From the NCBI GenBank assembly GCA_024867545.1, contig JANFNE010000012.1, forward strand, positions 868,001-932,000: 64,000 nucleotides of DNA. The letters are read 5' to 3'. Every line of letters begins with the position of its first letter. The stretch's first letter is position 1. The DNA is from Phytopythium helicoides. Taxonomy: Eukaryota > Oomycota > Peronosporomycetes > Pythiales > Pythiaceae. The notes below the pieces were generated by a model. That model saw nothing but the letters and a program-made list of their open reading frames with translations, made no database searches and was not told the origin of the DNA. Shown here piece after piece: positions 20,566-31,094 of this stretch. The translations under genes were made by a program, and so were the position numbers.

Positions 20566-22048
20566 TTAGCGATAGAGACTCGAGCGGGAGCTTGACGAAG
20601 ACGACGAAGAGGAGGGTCTGCCCATGATTGCTGATCTCGTAGATCCGCCCGGCATGAAACCCTGTAGAACGTCTGCATGCTCCTGCAGCAAACGCTGCTT
20701 GGCCTGCTCGACGACCTGGCGCCGGAACTCCTCGTCCTGTTCCTGCTTCTCCCGTTCGCGGCGTTCGCGCTCGAGCTCCTCGCGCAGCATTTGCTGTTTG
20801 AGTGCATTCTGCTTGGCGATCTCCTCCTGAAACTGCTCGCGCTGCTTGCGGCGAAAGATGTTGAGCTCCATTTCGCGTCGTGCCTCGGAAGCAAACTTCT
20901 GCTGCAGCATGGCGTTGAAGGCCTTCCTCTCGGCCTTTTGCCGCGCGCAAGCTCTTCCCGTAGCTTCATTTGCATCGCGTTGCTGTTCATTATCTCCTCC
21001 TTGGCTCGCTGCTTGGCCAGCAACTTCTCCTCTTCTTGTGCCTTCTTCTTCTGGAGCAACTCTTCCTCCCAAAGCTCGTCGCGTAGTCTCTCGATCTCTT
21101 CGTCCTGCCGGCGCTTTGCTTGGATCTCAGCTCTACTGCCTTGAATAGAGCGTCTTCCTGCGCCTTCTTGGCTTCGTTGGCTGCGCGAATGCTCGCTTCG
21201 CGCTCCTCCACGCGTCGCCTATAGGCTGCAATCTCCTCTTCTTGCTGTCGAGCTTGTTCTCTCTGCGCACGTAGCATTGCCTCTCGCTCTCGTTGCGCTC
21301 GCTCAATCATCTCGCGTGTCATGCCACGTTGCGCCTGCTTCTTGGCCATCTCAGCAGCGTCCTCGAGCTCGATCTGCTTAACGAGGCGTTCAATTTTCTC
21401 TCGCTCACTCTCTGCCTCTGCTTGTGCCTCCTTCGTGAGCTCTTGGCGCTGCAGCATTTGGTTCTGCAAGCCCTGCTTGGCCTGCACGGCCTCGGCGCGA
21501 CGTGCGAGCTCCCGGTTCTGCATGTCAACGAGCGCACGCTGACGATCATACTCCATCTGCTGCTCCATGGCAGTTTCTCGCGCTCGGTCGGAGGCTCGCA
21601 GAGCCTCCTTCTCAAGCTGCTGCTCAGCTCGCTCCTTGTTCATGTAGGCCGTCTTGAGGAATGACTCGAGCGCGCGCAGCTCATCGCTCTCCTCACAGAT
21701 GCGCTGCACCTCTCGCTCTCGCTGCTCCTGCGACTTCTTGCTGGCCTCCATGGCCCTCGCAAGCTGTTCGTTTTGCTGGGTTTCTCGCATCTGCCGCGTT
21801 CGCGCAGCCTGCTGCTCCTGCCGCGTCTCCTCCAGCACGCGCTCAGCCGTGAGCTGTGCGATGTGGTTCGAGCGGCGGCGTGTGGCGACCGCCACGTCCG
21901 ACTGGTTGTGCGTCGCTTGCAGCTGGTTGCTCATGGCGAAGCGCTGCAGCGCTGCATGCTCGGCTTCTTGTCGCCTCCGCTCCATCTGAAGCTTCTCGAC
22001 ATGTCGTGTCGTGACGCGTGCGCCAGTCGCTGGGAACTGGAACGACAT
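20566..22048 (-). CDS. MNS1: MNS1-like axonemal coiled-coil protein, two frame breaks
   Basis: MNS1 is a microtubule-inner coiled-coil protein of motile cilia/flagella; oomycete zoospores are flagellated. The long Glu/Arg/Gln-rich coiled coil includes the family block RICEESDELRALESFLKTAYMNKERAEQQ. Translation can begin at 22048 (MSFQFPATGARVTTRHVEKLQ) or at an in-frame upstream ATG (22216); the first is preferred because the extra 56 residues are low-complexity. The homologous sequence changes frame near 21128-21135 (EL to IQAKRRQDEEIERLRDELW) and again near 20935-20950 (MKLREELAR to QKAERKAFNAMLQQ), ending at 20566-20568 after a Ser-rich tail. Expected length is about 490 residues. Two single-base indels, or a recently damaged gene, would explain this. 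Confidence 0.72.
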
Positions 22049-22387
22049 GGTCGCGAGCGGATCGGTCGCAGAGTGGACTGGAGACACGCTCGAGGCAGGT
22101 GGCGACACCGCCAGAGAGCCACAAACCAAGAGATGGCTTCTAGAATACGGAGAGCCCTCTGGTGGCGAGCTCTGGGCACGAGTGTAGCCAGGAAGCGCCG
22201 TCGCTTTGAGCTCCACGGCAGCGGGCGGTCCGTTGTGCTTGGCGGTGCTATTCCTGCGCAGCTATTTCGAGATGGGTACATAAAGGCAACTATACCTGTC
22301 TATACAGTCTTATACACAAATCCGGAAAAAGTAGACAATAGCTGCAGATCAAAAGCCGCGCATCCGGATAACGCCACTCGGTCTCCG

Positions 22388-23705
22388 CTACAGCACGATG
22401 GCGCCGTCCGACTGCCCCGACAGCAGCTTGGGCCGTGCTGCTCGCTTCTCCTTGCGCGTGGACGGACTCGACTGCGCTCTCGGTCTCCTGGGGGTCCCTC
22501 CCTCGCTTGCTGCACGCCGGATCACGCGCGGACGCTGGTGGTGGTAGTAGTACAGCGGCTGCGATCCGCCAGCGGCTACGCGATCCTTGTCCATCGCGCC
22601 GGCCTCGTCCTCGCCATCCTCGCGGTTGTCCACGACGAAGCTCAACGCGTAGGTGAGCAGTGACAGCACGCAGCCGAGCTGGGCCAGCGCACGCATCTGG
22701 TGAACGCCCAAATCATTCTCTAAGGGCATCCCAAGCGTCAGAGCTGCGCGTCAACTGACATCCATCGCGGCACACGCACCGTAGTTCCACAGCTTAGTGT
22801 CCGTATCGTTGAGGCGCATGGTCGAAGAGCAGTACGTCTCCCCGAGTCCCTTGGCCACACACTAAACGCTAGTGTCAACATCGTGCCGTCGAAGTGCCGT
22901 CACTGCCAGATTGATGGGACCTACCTCGGCAATGGTCAAGTGTGGCGCAGGTGTAGCCGAGTAGAGCACCGGCAGGTAGATGCCGACCGACATGGCGAAC
23001 AGCGCGACGCTCGCGAGTTCGATGACGAACGAGCGTTTGACAGCCTCGAGCTGACTGGCGCGGATGCGCGAGACGCTGCGGGGGCCGTACCGGTCCGTGA
23101 TGAACACGCCGCTCTCCATCTCGTCGCGCTTGGCCAGGAAGATTCGGTAGTTCAGATACGTCTGTGCGAGCAAAGAAGGTCAGCGAGAGCCACGGAAGCC
23201 GTGGCGATACCAAGACCCACGTTGATGAGCATGGCGAGCGCCTCGCATACAACAAATGCCACGGCCGCGCAGTCATGCATGGCCGGCGGCGCGGCGAAGG
23301 ACGCGAACACGGGCAGCCCGAAGGCGCCGAGGATGCCGAAGGCCCCGCTGGCGTACGTCAACGCGCGCACGCCGCGCGATATCTGGCCGCTGTCGACGCT
23401 GCGGCGCACGAAGGGCATCTTGTACTCGTGGTTGAATGTCCACGTGAGCCCGAGCAGCACGGCGACGATGTTGAGCCCGAAGAAGATGACGTACGAGCCC
23501 GGCGGGTCTGCGAGTCGCGTGAGACGGACGTCGACGCGCAGCAGCAGAGACGGAGAGACCCACCGCGCCCCAGATCGGACAGGAAGGGCCACACGAGGCC
23601 GCCGAGGTAGACCCCGTTGACCCGCGCGAGCACGAAGGCCAGCAGCACCGTGAGGAAGCCGACGGCCGCCGTGGCCGAGACCGCAACCGCTCGGAGGCGA
23701 CTCAT
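22388..23705 (-). CDS. FRAG1/DRAM/SFK1-type multi-pass membrane protein (5 exons)
   Basis: Exons 23705-23564, 23507-23221, 23161-22925, 22861-22780 and 22719-22388 keep frame (1080 nt) and give 359 aa; all four introns are GT-AG and 56-63 nt. The first exon contains a helix and the family-like YLGGLVWPFLSDLG motif, continued across intron 1 as RDPPGSYVIFFGLNIVAVLL. Further helices follow in exons 2, 3 and 5 (about six in total), with a basic cytoplasmic-looking C-terminus. Members of this family sit in ER/Golgi, lysosome or plasma membrane with roles in GPI-anchor remodelling or autophagy; which role applies here cannot be told. A run of 13 G lies just upstream of the start. Confidence 0.72.
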
Positions 23706-23735
23706 GCTGGCGAGGAGGCGATGGCTGCTGTGAAT

Positions 23736-23748
23736 GGGGGGGGGGGGG
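23736..23748. repeat. 13-bp homopolymer G run
   Basis: Uninterrupted G run (C on the coding strand) about 31 bp before the ATG of the FRAG1-like gene; prone to length variation and sequence error. Confidence 0.8.
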
Positions 23749-24009
23749 ACCACTCGCCACTCGAACTGAGACTCTCGAGAACATTGACCAGCGAGGGGAC
23801 GCGCGGATCTTGGTGATGCGCGACGGCCGTTCGCGCGGATCTCGTCGCGCGTGGCCTTACGGATGGGCGCCAAGTGGAGGCAAGGGATCATGTGCGCGTG
23901 TATTCAGTCTATCGAGTCCTGCGTGGCGTGCGCGTGGCGCCTTTAGAGGCGGCAGAGCGCTGGTCTTCTGCCGTCTGCGAGCGGGGAAGCGATGAGTCAG
24001 CGACTCTCA

Positions 24010-24228
24010 TTAGCGCTGATGGAGGGAAGGCGAGGAGGGGCTCATCTCACCTGAATCGACGGGAATCGGAGCTGCAGGGAGGCGGAGAACGTCCCGAATG
24101 GCCTCGTGGACCGCGTGGCGCACGTCGCTCTGCGTCTGCTCGTTGGCGACGGCGTACAGCGAGACGGCCGAGAAGAGGAAGCCCGAGAACATGGCAGTGA
24201 GCACGAACACGGCTCGTAGACGCCCCAT
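24010..24228 (-). CDS. Short ORF with one membrane helix, possibly an exon
   Basis: The 72-aa product starts MGRLRAVFVLTAMFSGFLFSAV, resembling the N-terminus of the adjacent FRAG1-like protein (MSRLRAVAVSATAAVGFL). A GTGAGA donor lies within the ORF after VDS, so this could be a first exon or a truncated duplicate of the neighbour's first exon. No continuation was established. Confidence 0.3.
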   Translation of the reverse strand: MGRLRAVFVLTAMFSGFLFSAVSLYAVANEQTQSDVRHAVHEAIRDVLRLPAAPIPVDSGEMSPSSPSLHQR

Positions 24229-24560
24229 GGATGCGCTCTGCTCGGCCCTTCGCGATGTGCTCGCCGCCACCAGCTCGAAAAGCCGCTTTGGATATGGTGA
24301 GGTGCCGGCGAGGAGCCGACTGGGCTGCCAGCGAGATTTGCTCGCTGATTTGTTTCGTGACATGAAGCCGACAGCTCGCATCGAAATGCCAAGGATGACA
24401 CGACAACAACTGATGGAATCAACGTCACTAGCACTGCATTAGGTTGCTGCTCTCTCGCGGCTTTACTGAATCTCAAAGACAGCGCTGACATCAATAGGCT
24501 CGACGCCCAGACTGTAACTCAAACCATTCTCTACAATCACGGCGGCACTGAAGTGATCGC

Positions 24561-25640
24561 TTACGCGCACTTGATGTTGCTGGGCTGGCCGCTGCAGCTG
24601 CCCGTCTTGCCAGACACGCTGATACCAGAGAAGCTCCAGTTCGACACCACCTTCGAGTTCGCCTTGATGTCGTACACGTTGGTGGCCGAACCCGTGAGAC
24701 CGCTGATGGTGATACCCGTGATGGCAACCTGGCTGGTAGCCGATCCCGTGTAGCCGCCCTTCGACTTGGAGTAGTCCGAGTGGATCACGATGGCATTCTT
24801 CACGTTCGTCAGCGTGTTGTCCGTGTACTTGATGTTCTCAACAGCGCCCTTGAGGTCGACGATGGTCTTGATGCGGATACCGTTCACACTGTTGATGATC
24901 TTGTTGTTGGAGACCGTGAGACCGTTGACAGTGTCCGAGGCGTCAGCAGTCGTTCCACCGATCGAGCCGATGGAGACACCGTGTCCACCGCTGCACGTGT
25001 TGCCAGAGAAGACCGTGTTGGTGGAGGACTGCATTGCGAGACAGTCGTCCTGGTTGTACACCTTGTTGTTCGAGATGGTGACGTGGTCGTTCTTGCTGAG
25101 GTCGAAGCCGTCCGTGTTCTTGGCGGTTCCGTCACCAGCGCTCGAGTCGAGCGTCAGACCCGTGATAGTCGTCGAGGTCGAGCTGAGCACGCTGAAGGTG
25201 CGGTAGGGCGAGTTCTTGATGGTGAAACCCGACAGCGTGGACGACACAACCTTGCTCAGGCGGAAGAACACCGGGCGCGAGATGGACGTGCCCTGCTTCC
25301 AGTACCACGAGCCCTGGCCGTCAAGGGTGCCGGTGCCCGTGACCTTGAGGTTGGTGCCCGTGAGTAGCACGAGCGGACCCTCCCACTTCTTGGTGCCGAA
25401 GGTGGTCGTTCCCGTGAACGTGATGGTGGCTCCCGACTTGGTCTTGGTCAGGTCGAGGGTGACTCCAGCAGGAACCGAGAGCGAGCTGATGGTAACGGCG
25501 CTGCACGTCGAGATGTCGGTGCCGCTCTTGTAGGTTCCGGTGAGTGTGCAGCTGGCGTCTGCCTCCTCACGCATCATGGGCGTGGCGTTGGAGGTGGCGG
25601 CAAGCAGGGCGACGAGCAGCGAGACGAAGGTGAGCTTCAT
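24561..25640 (-). CDS. Polygalacturonase PG1 (GH28)
   Basis: Endo-polygalacturonases hydrolyse alpha-1,4 bonds of homogalacturonan in plant pectin, outside the cell. The product has 359 aa from MKLTFVSLLVALLAATSNA, a signal peptide; a longer in-frame start at 25721 would precede it and is rejected. GH28 motifs are complete: NTD at 175-177, DD at 198-199, GHG around H220 and RIK at 256-258, with Asp177, Asp198 and Asp199 as the expected catalytic acids. The body shows the Thr/Ser/Asn-rich pattern of a right-handed beta-helix. It ends KCA, as PG2-PG4 do, whereas the other paralogues end directly in Cys. Closest to PG2-PG4 but clearly diverged from them. Confidence 0.93.
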   Translation of the reverse strand: MKLTFVSLLVALLAATSNATPMMREEADASCTLTGTYKSGTDISTCSAVTISSLSVPAGVTLDLTKTKSGATITFTGTTTFGTKKWEGPLVLLTGTNLKVTGTGTLDGQGSWYWKQGTSISRPVFFRLSKVVSSTLSGFTIKNSPYRTFSVLSSTSTTITGLTLDSSAGDGTAKNTDGFDLSKNDHVTISNNKVYNQDDCLAMQSSTNTVFSGNTCSGGHGVSIGSIGGTTADASDTVNGLTVSNNKIINSVNGIRIKTIVDLKGAVENIKYTDNTLTNVKNAIVIHSDYSKSKGGYTGSATSQVAITGITISGLTGSATNVYDIKANSKVVSNWSFSGISVSGKTGSCSGQPSNIKCA

Positions 25641-27085
25641 GGTGAGCTGATCGAAGCTGGAGGCTGGAGGCTGGGTCGCTTGCGGGGCTCGAAGGAAATT
25701 GGAAAGTGAGACTGACTGCACTGGCCTCGGCCGGTCCGCCTCGGTCTAATCGAGCCCTAGCGGCCTTGTTGGTCGCTGCGAGATTAGCGCGAACCGGATG
25801 TCGAGGCAGAGGGGATGCAAGATGAAATAGGTACCGTAGTCCAGCGGTCGTGATCACTCTCCTGCCTAGACAAATGATCCCACGGTGGAGGGAGCAAAAT
25901 GGCCAGCTGTACGTCGAACAGAGCAAGAAAAAGCCGCCAAACAGCGAAAATGCCCGTCATGGAGTATTACGAGCACCTCTCGGCCCCATACAACGCCACG
26001 CGAGCTGCGTGTCGTCGCTCCTGCCCGCCTCTACTGCTAGTGTTGAATGGGCTCGCGATGTGCTCGGAAGCGCTTGTGCCCTCGAGCAGATCTGCAGCGG
26101 GCTCCTCATCGCCACGCTGTTCGAGGTCACTTGAATTTGAATGTGAGCCAGGGCCTCCGCAAACTTGTTGACTCGGCGGCGCCCTGCTCAATCGCATTGA
26201 GCTGGGGGCACAAGACTCAACAGCTTGGACGGCGCGACTTTACATTGCGCCGATCATGTAGGCAATTCCACCTTTGTGACACTTTTAAATAGGCTTTTTA
26301 ATACTTTTTAAACAGTATCATCCAATCAAAAAAGGCAAAACAGCCTTCTTTAATATCGATGCCTATCGCTGAAGGTTTGGTCGGATGGGCGGCGCCGCAC
26401 ATTCCTCTTCGCCGGCTGGCATCGCCGAAGGGTGTGCTGTCTCAGTCACACCAGCGTCGACCGGACGACGGAGCTCGCTGCCTAAGAGCTCATCCTAACT
26501 GCTGCCGAGCTTGAAATCTTGGCTCGACCTCGGCTTGTTGGCTTTTGCTGCGTCTGGCGCTTTTTTTTTTTTTTTTTTTTTTTTCAGCGCAAAATGCCAA
26601 CATGCAGACTATAGAGTGGGCACTAAGAGTTGGAGAACACAGCGCAACGTTGTCGGAGATTTGAGAAACTTTCCAACTCCAATGTACTGTCCTGACCAGC
26701 CCCAGAATGCGCTTGCAGACAGGCAGAGTGCCATTTCCATCGGTTTCGCAGTAATGAGCAACAGCCTAGCTCGGAGTTCCCTTGTGGTCGATGTGTAGAG
26801 CACCATGATGGATCAATCACTCACTGCCACCGCCCCTCATGACGACCACAAGCATGAACATCCAAAACCTTGCGGCTTTCACTATTGTACGGTTATGCAG
26901 GACGTGGGTGAGCAAGTGGCCCTTGCTCGATCCTAACCTATCGTTTCAGGAATCACACCCGATCCAAATCCTGCAGCACACTCGTCTACATCATTTGTAG
27001 CGTCCATCCAGCGCGCAAGTGCTTCCACGCTTGCTTGCTCGATCAGTTGCACACACCTACCAGTTTCCAGGACAGGACAGGACAC
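25641..27085. other. Long intergenic region between PG1 and PG2
   Basis: Holds the PG1 promoter and the PG2 3' flank. Features seen: a T24 run at 26561-26584 followed by CAG, an AT-rich stretch at about 26280-26350, and AGGAC repeats at about 27069-27082 where homology with the downstream array begins. No gene recognised. Confidence 0.5.
25703..25709 (-). promoter_or_regulatory. Initiator-like TCACTTT of PG1
   Basis: Minus-strand TCACTTTCCAATTTCC, about 65 bp before the PG1 ATG; initiator plus flanking AATTTCC element. Confidence 0.45.
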
Positions 27086-28165
27086 TTACGCGCACTTGAT
27101 GTTGCTGGGCTGACCACTGCAGCTTCCCGTCTTGCCAGACACGCTGATACCAGAGAAGCTCCAGTTCGACACCACCTTCGAGTTCGCGACGATGTCGTAC
27201 ACGTTGGTGGCCGAACCCGTGAGACCGCTGATGGTGACACCCGTGATCGTGACGGCGCTCGTGGCCGAACCCGTGTAGCCGCCCTTCGACTTGGAGTAGT
27301 CCGAGTGGACCACGATGGCGTTCTTCACATTCGTCAGCGTGTTGTCCGTGTACTTGACGTTCTCGACCAGACCCTGGAGGCCGACGATGGTCTTGATGCG
27401 GATACCGTTGTCACTGTTGATGATCTTGTTGTTGGAGACCGTGAGACCGCTCACCGTGTCGGTGGACGCGACCGTGGTGCCGCCGAGCGAGCCGATGGAG
27501 ATACCATGTCCGCCGCTGCACGTGTTGCCAGAGAAGACCGTGTTGGTGGAGGACTGCATGGCGAGACAGTCGTCCTGGTTGTAGATGGTGTTGTCGGAGA
27601 TGGTGACGTGGTCGTTGCTGCTGAGGTCGAAGCCGTCCGTGTTCTTGGCGAGGCCGTTGCCCGCGCTCGAGTCGAGCGTGAGACCCGAGAGTGTGGTGGC
27701 GGTGGAGCTGAGGATGCTGAAGGTACGGAAGGGCGAGTTCTTGAGCGTGAAACCCGAGAGCGTGGACGACGCGACCTTGCTCAGGCGGAAGAAGACGGGA
27801 CGAGTCACCGACTGGCCCTGCTTCCAGTACCACGCACCCTGGCCGTCGAGAGTACCCGTTCCCGACACCTTGAGGTTGGATCCCGTGAGCTTCACGAGCG
27901 GACCCTCCCACAGCTTCGTGCCGAAGGTGGTCGTTCCCGTGAACGTGATGGTGGCTCCCGACTTGGTCTTGGTCAGGTCGAGGGTCACACCGGCGGGGAC
28001 CGAGAGCGAGTCGATGACGACGGCGCTGCACGTCGAGATGTCGGTGCCGCTCTTGTAGGTTCCGGTGAGTGTGCAGCTGGCGTCTGCCTCCTGGCGCATC
28101 ATGGGAGCGGCGTCCGAGGCGGCGGCGAGGAGGGCGACGAGCAGCGAGACGAAGGTGAGCTTCAT
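27086..28165 (-). CDS. Polygalacturonase PG2 (GH28)
   Basis: 359 aa with signal peptide MKLTFVSLLVALLAAASDA and complete NTD, DD, GHG and RIK motifs. It differs from PG3/PG4 at a few positions, all seen in the 3' third of the gene (27100-27500; e.g. VTISGLTGS against ITISGLTGT). The rest appears identical, which suggests a replaced tract rather than uniform drift. An in-frame upstream extension to 28504 lies in the leader/promoter and is not expected to be translated. Confidence 0.93.
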   Translation of the reverse strand: MKLTFVSLLVALLAAASDAAPMMRQEADASCTLTGTYKSGTDISTCSAVVIDSLSVPAGVTLDLTKTKSGATITFTGTTTFGTKLWEGPLVKLTGSNLKVSGTGTLDGQGAWYWKQGQSVTRPVFFRLSKVASSTLSGFTLKNSPFRTFSILSSTATTLSGLTLDSSAGNGLAKNTDGFDLSSNDHVTISDNTIYNQDDCLAMQSSTNTVFSGNTCSGGHGISIGSLGGTTVASTDTVSGLTVSNNKIINSDNGIRIKTIVGLQGLVENVKYTDNTLTNVKNAIVVHSDYSKSKGGYTGSATSAVTITGVTISGLTGSATNVYDIVANSKVVSNWSFSGISVSGKTGSCSGQPSNIKCA

Positions 28166-30014
28166 GGTTGGTTGGTTGGTTGTGGTGTCCCTCGGAGCTG
28201 GTAGTAGTGTTGGCTCGCTTGTGAGTGTCGAAGTAAATTCGAGAGTGAGTGGGTAGCGTGAGTCGCGTGAGGGGAGGGTGTGAGTTGCGTGAGTTGTGGT
28301 TGTCGCTCGCAGCTTGGCTAGGCTGGTGGCTGGAGCCTGGAGGCTGTGTGTGAGCCGTCCACTGAGAGATAATTTTGATCGCGGCCAGCGGTCCGAGGTG
28401 CGGTCAAGAAACCGGCGAATTAGTTTGGATCTGCGTCGCAGCAGACGGCGGTCGTCACGACCAGCGCGGCGTCGTGCGATCGGGACGGACGTTTGTGGTC
28501 TCACCCGTGCGCCGCCACCGTATGGCGCACAGCATCCGTACGTGGTCCGGTACGGTGGCCGTTTATTCAGATTGGTCGATCAGTTGATCGATCGATCGAT
28601 CGATCGATTGATCAGTCGGTCAATCGATTGGGAAGATGGCGTCGAGCGCACTCGAATTGATTTGTTTTGTTTTGCTTTGCTAGTCGATGTCATTCTTGGC
28701 ACTTGCTTGACACTTGCCAACGGAGCACACTTTTCGGCACCTGACTGCAACAGCACCAGCTCAGCGTGGCATTTGAACTTGCTGTTGCCCGACTCACTCA
28801 GCAGTTGGCTCGCTCGACTGCTCGAAAGCTTGAAGCTGAGGGAGGACAAACAGCGAAAGTCTCTGCGAGGCCCGTCTATGGTGGCCGCAAAGCGAAGAGC
28901 TTCGTATAGTACAGCTGTGTAGTATACGAGGTCGCCGCTGTCCTGGCTCATATCACCCCTGCAATGCCGCGATGGCGCCGCCCTTTGTTGAACAAATTGT
29001 TCTGACCGCGAGTCATCGCGCCACCACGCCACAAGACGCCGCGCCACTGTATGCGACTCACCGTTCTGCAAACCCAGACGACGGCGGGCGCTCATGCACA
29101 ACGCCATGCATATGATATGGTGTTCGTACGTACGTACGTTCCCGGACTAGTATGTGGTGACCTCGTCCTCTTCTTCTCTTCTTTTCCGATCGTTGCTAAA
29201 GAGCACTCGAGCACACAAGTCGACTCCTCCTGCGACGACCGTCCCAATGGGATGAAGCACCAGCAGCGAGGATCGGATGACTGAAGGATCTGGTTTGCTC
29301 GGTTCCCGTCGGATTTGTAGCTTGCCGAACCAGTCACGAGAGAGGGAGAAAGGATCAATAGGATTGCTTTCGCGTCGCTCGGATGCTGCGAGCACGGGGT
29401 CGCGATCGAAGACGCGTGAGAAATTGGAGCATGGCGGAGTATGTATGTATTCACTGCCGGCGGGGTTTTCAGGTTTGTAGAGCCAATTTCCCTGGGTAGT
29501 TGGCAGGGTAGGCCCACACCTATCAGTGAGACTCTCCTAACCGACCGAACGCCCATACAGCCATCACCGCTCAGTCTCATCATGACTGTCCTGTACTTCC
29601 AATCAAAGAACCATAATGCCTCGCCTGCCTCGATTTTCGAGTTTCTCTTGATCGGGCTGTCAATACCATCAACAAAAATCGCTTCGTATGCTGTTCAGCA
29701 TCGAACGCATGCATGTAATCTCGTGCACCCTCGAGACACCATCGAAGAAGCTCTCCGCTATGACGCTATGACCCACCGCGCCACCTCAACAAATCCGCGT
29801 CAATGCAAGACAACAAAGAAAGAAATCCTTGACTTCAATGATTTGGCATTCATTCACACATTGTCTATTGCTGCTCACAGTTGATGACAGCGAGCACGAC
29901 AGCTACAGTACAAACATCCACTCTGTACATCGTGATGCCAGGACATGAGCATCGATCGATCGCTCTACCCCGTATCCACCGCGAGTCTCCAGGTCCCAGG
30001 ACAGGACAGGACAC
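28166..30014. other. Array intergenic unit 1 (PG2 promoter and PG3 3' flank)
   Basis: Contains GGTT repeats in the PG2 leader, the PG2 initiator, a GATC microsatellite (about 28583-28605) and a GTACGTAC tract at about 29126. Apart from one GATC, the same sequence recurs downstream of PG4 (31095-32947). The ORFs inside look like chance frames; no gene recognised. Confidence 0.5.
28242..28248 (-). promoter_or_regulatory. Initiator-like TCACTCT of PG2
   Basis: TCACTCTCGAATTTAC on the minus strand about 80 bp before the ATG; repeated exactly for PG3 and PG4. Confidence 0.45.
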
Positions 30015-31094
30015 TTACGCGCACTTGATGTTGCTGGGCTGGCCACTGCAGCTTCCCGTCTTGCCAGACACGCTGATACCAGAGAAGCTCCAGTTCGACA
30101 CCACCTTCGAGTTCGCGACGATGTCGTACACATTGGTGGCCGTACCCGTGAGACCGCTGATGGTGATACCCGTGATCGTGACGGCGCTCGTGGCCGAACC
30201 CGTGTAGCCGCCCTTCGACTTGGAGTAGTCCGAGTGGACCACGATGGCATTTTTCACGTTCGTCAGCGTGTTGTCCGTGTACTTGACGTTCTCGACCAGA
30301 CCCTGGAGACCAACGATGGTCTTGATGCGGATACCGTTGTCACTGTTGATGATCTTGTTGTTGGAGACCGTGAGACCGCTCACCGTGTCGGTGGACGCGA
30401 CCGTGGTGCCGCCGAGCGAGCCGATGGAGATACCGTGTCCACCGCTGCACGTGTTGCCAGAGAAGACCGTGTTGGTGGAGGACTGCATGGCGAGACAGTC
30501 GTCCTGGTTGTAGATGGTGTTGTCGGAGATGGTGACGTGGTCGTTGCTGCTGAGGTCGAAGCCGTCCGTGTTCTTGGCGAGGCCGTTGCCCGCGCTCGAG
30601 TCGAGCGTGAGACCCGAGAGTGTGGTGGCGGTGGAGCTGAGGATGCTGAAGGTACGGAAGGGCGAGTTCTTGAGCGTGAAACCCGAGAGCGTGGACGACG
30701 CGACCTTGCTCAGGCGGAAGAAGACGGGACGAGTCACCGACTGGCCCTGCTTCCAGTACCACGCACCCTGGCCGTCGAGAGTACCCGTTCCCGACACCTT
30801 GAGGTTGGATCCCGTGAGCTTCACGAGCGGACCCTCCCACAGCTTCGTGCCGAAGGTGGTCGTTCCCGTGAACGTGATGGTGGCTCCCGACTTGGTCTTG
30901 GTCAGGTCGAGGGTCACACCGGCGGGGACCGAGAGCGAGTCGATGACGACGGCGCTGCACGTCGAGATGTCGGTGCCGCTCTTGTAGGTTCCGGTGAGTG
31001 TGCAGCTGGCGTCTGCCTCCTGGCGCATCATGGGAGCGGCGTCCGAGGCGGCGGCGAGGAGGGCGACGAGCAGCGAGACGAAGGTGAGCTTCAT
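30015..31094 (-). CDS. Polygalacturonase PG3 (GH28)
   Basis: 359 aa; protein sequence identical to PG4. Start at MKLTF, as in PG2. All four GH28 motifs are intact. Its upstream (31095 on) and downstream flanks are full array-unit sequence, so it is the central copy of the direct repeat. Confidence 0.93.
   Translation of the reverse strand: MKLTFVSLLVALLAAASDAAPMMRQEADASCTLTGTYKSGTDISTCSAVVIDSLSVPAGVTLDLTKTKSGATITFTGTTTFGTKLWEGPLVKLTGSNLKVSGTGTLDGQGAWYWKQGQSVTRPVFFRLSKVASSTLSGFTLKNSPFRTFSILSSTATTLSGLTLDSSAGNGLAKNTDGFDLSSNDHVTISDNTIYNQDDCLAMQSSTNTVFSGNTCSGGHGISIGSLGGTTVASTDTVSGLTVSNNKIINSDNGIRIKTIVGLQGLVENVKYTDNTLTNVKNAIVVHSDYSKSKGGYTGSATSAVTITGITISGLTGTATNVYDIVANSKVVSNWSFSGISVSGKTGSCSGQPSNIKCA

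Noticed and set aside
26561..26584. T24 run followed by CAG as a splice acceptor or retroposon tail
   Set aside because: No flanking exon, element body or target-site duplication was seen; a simple homopolymer is sufficient.
28583..28605. GATC microsatellite as a CRISPR-like or regulatory repeat array
   Set aside because: Simple tetranucleotide repeat without spacers; its only notable property is the one-unit length difference between array copies.
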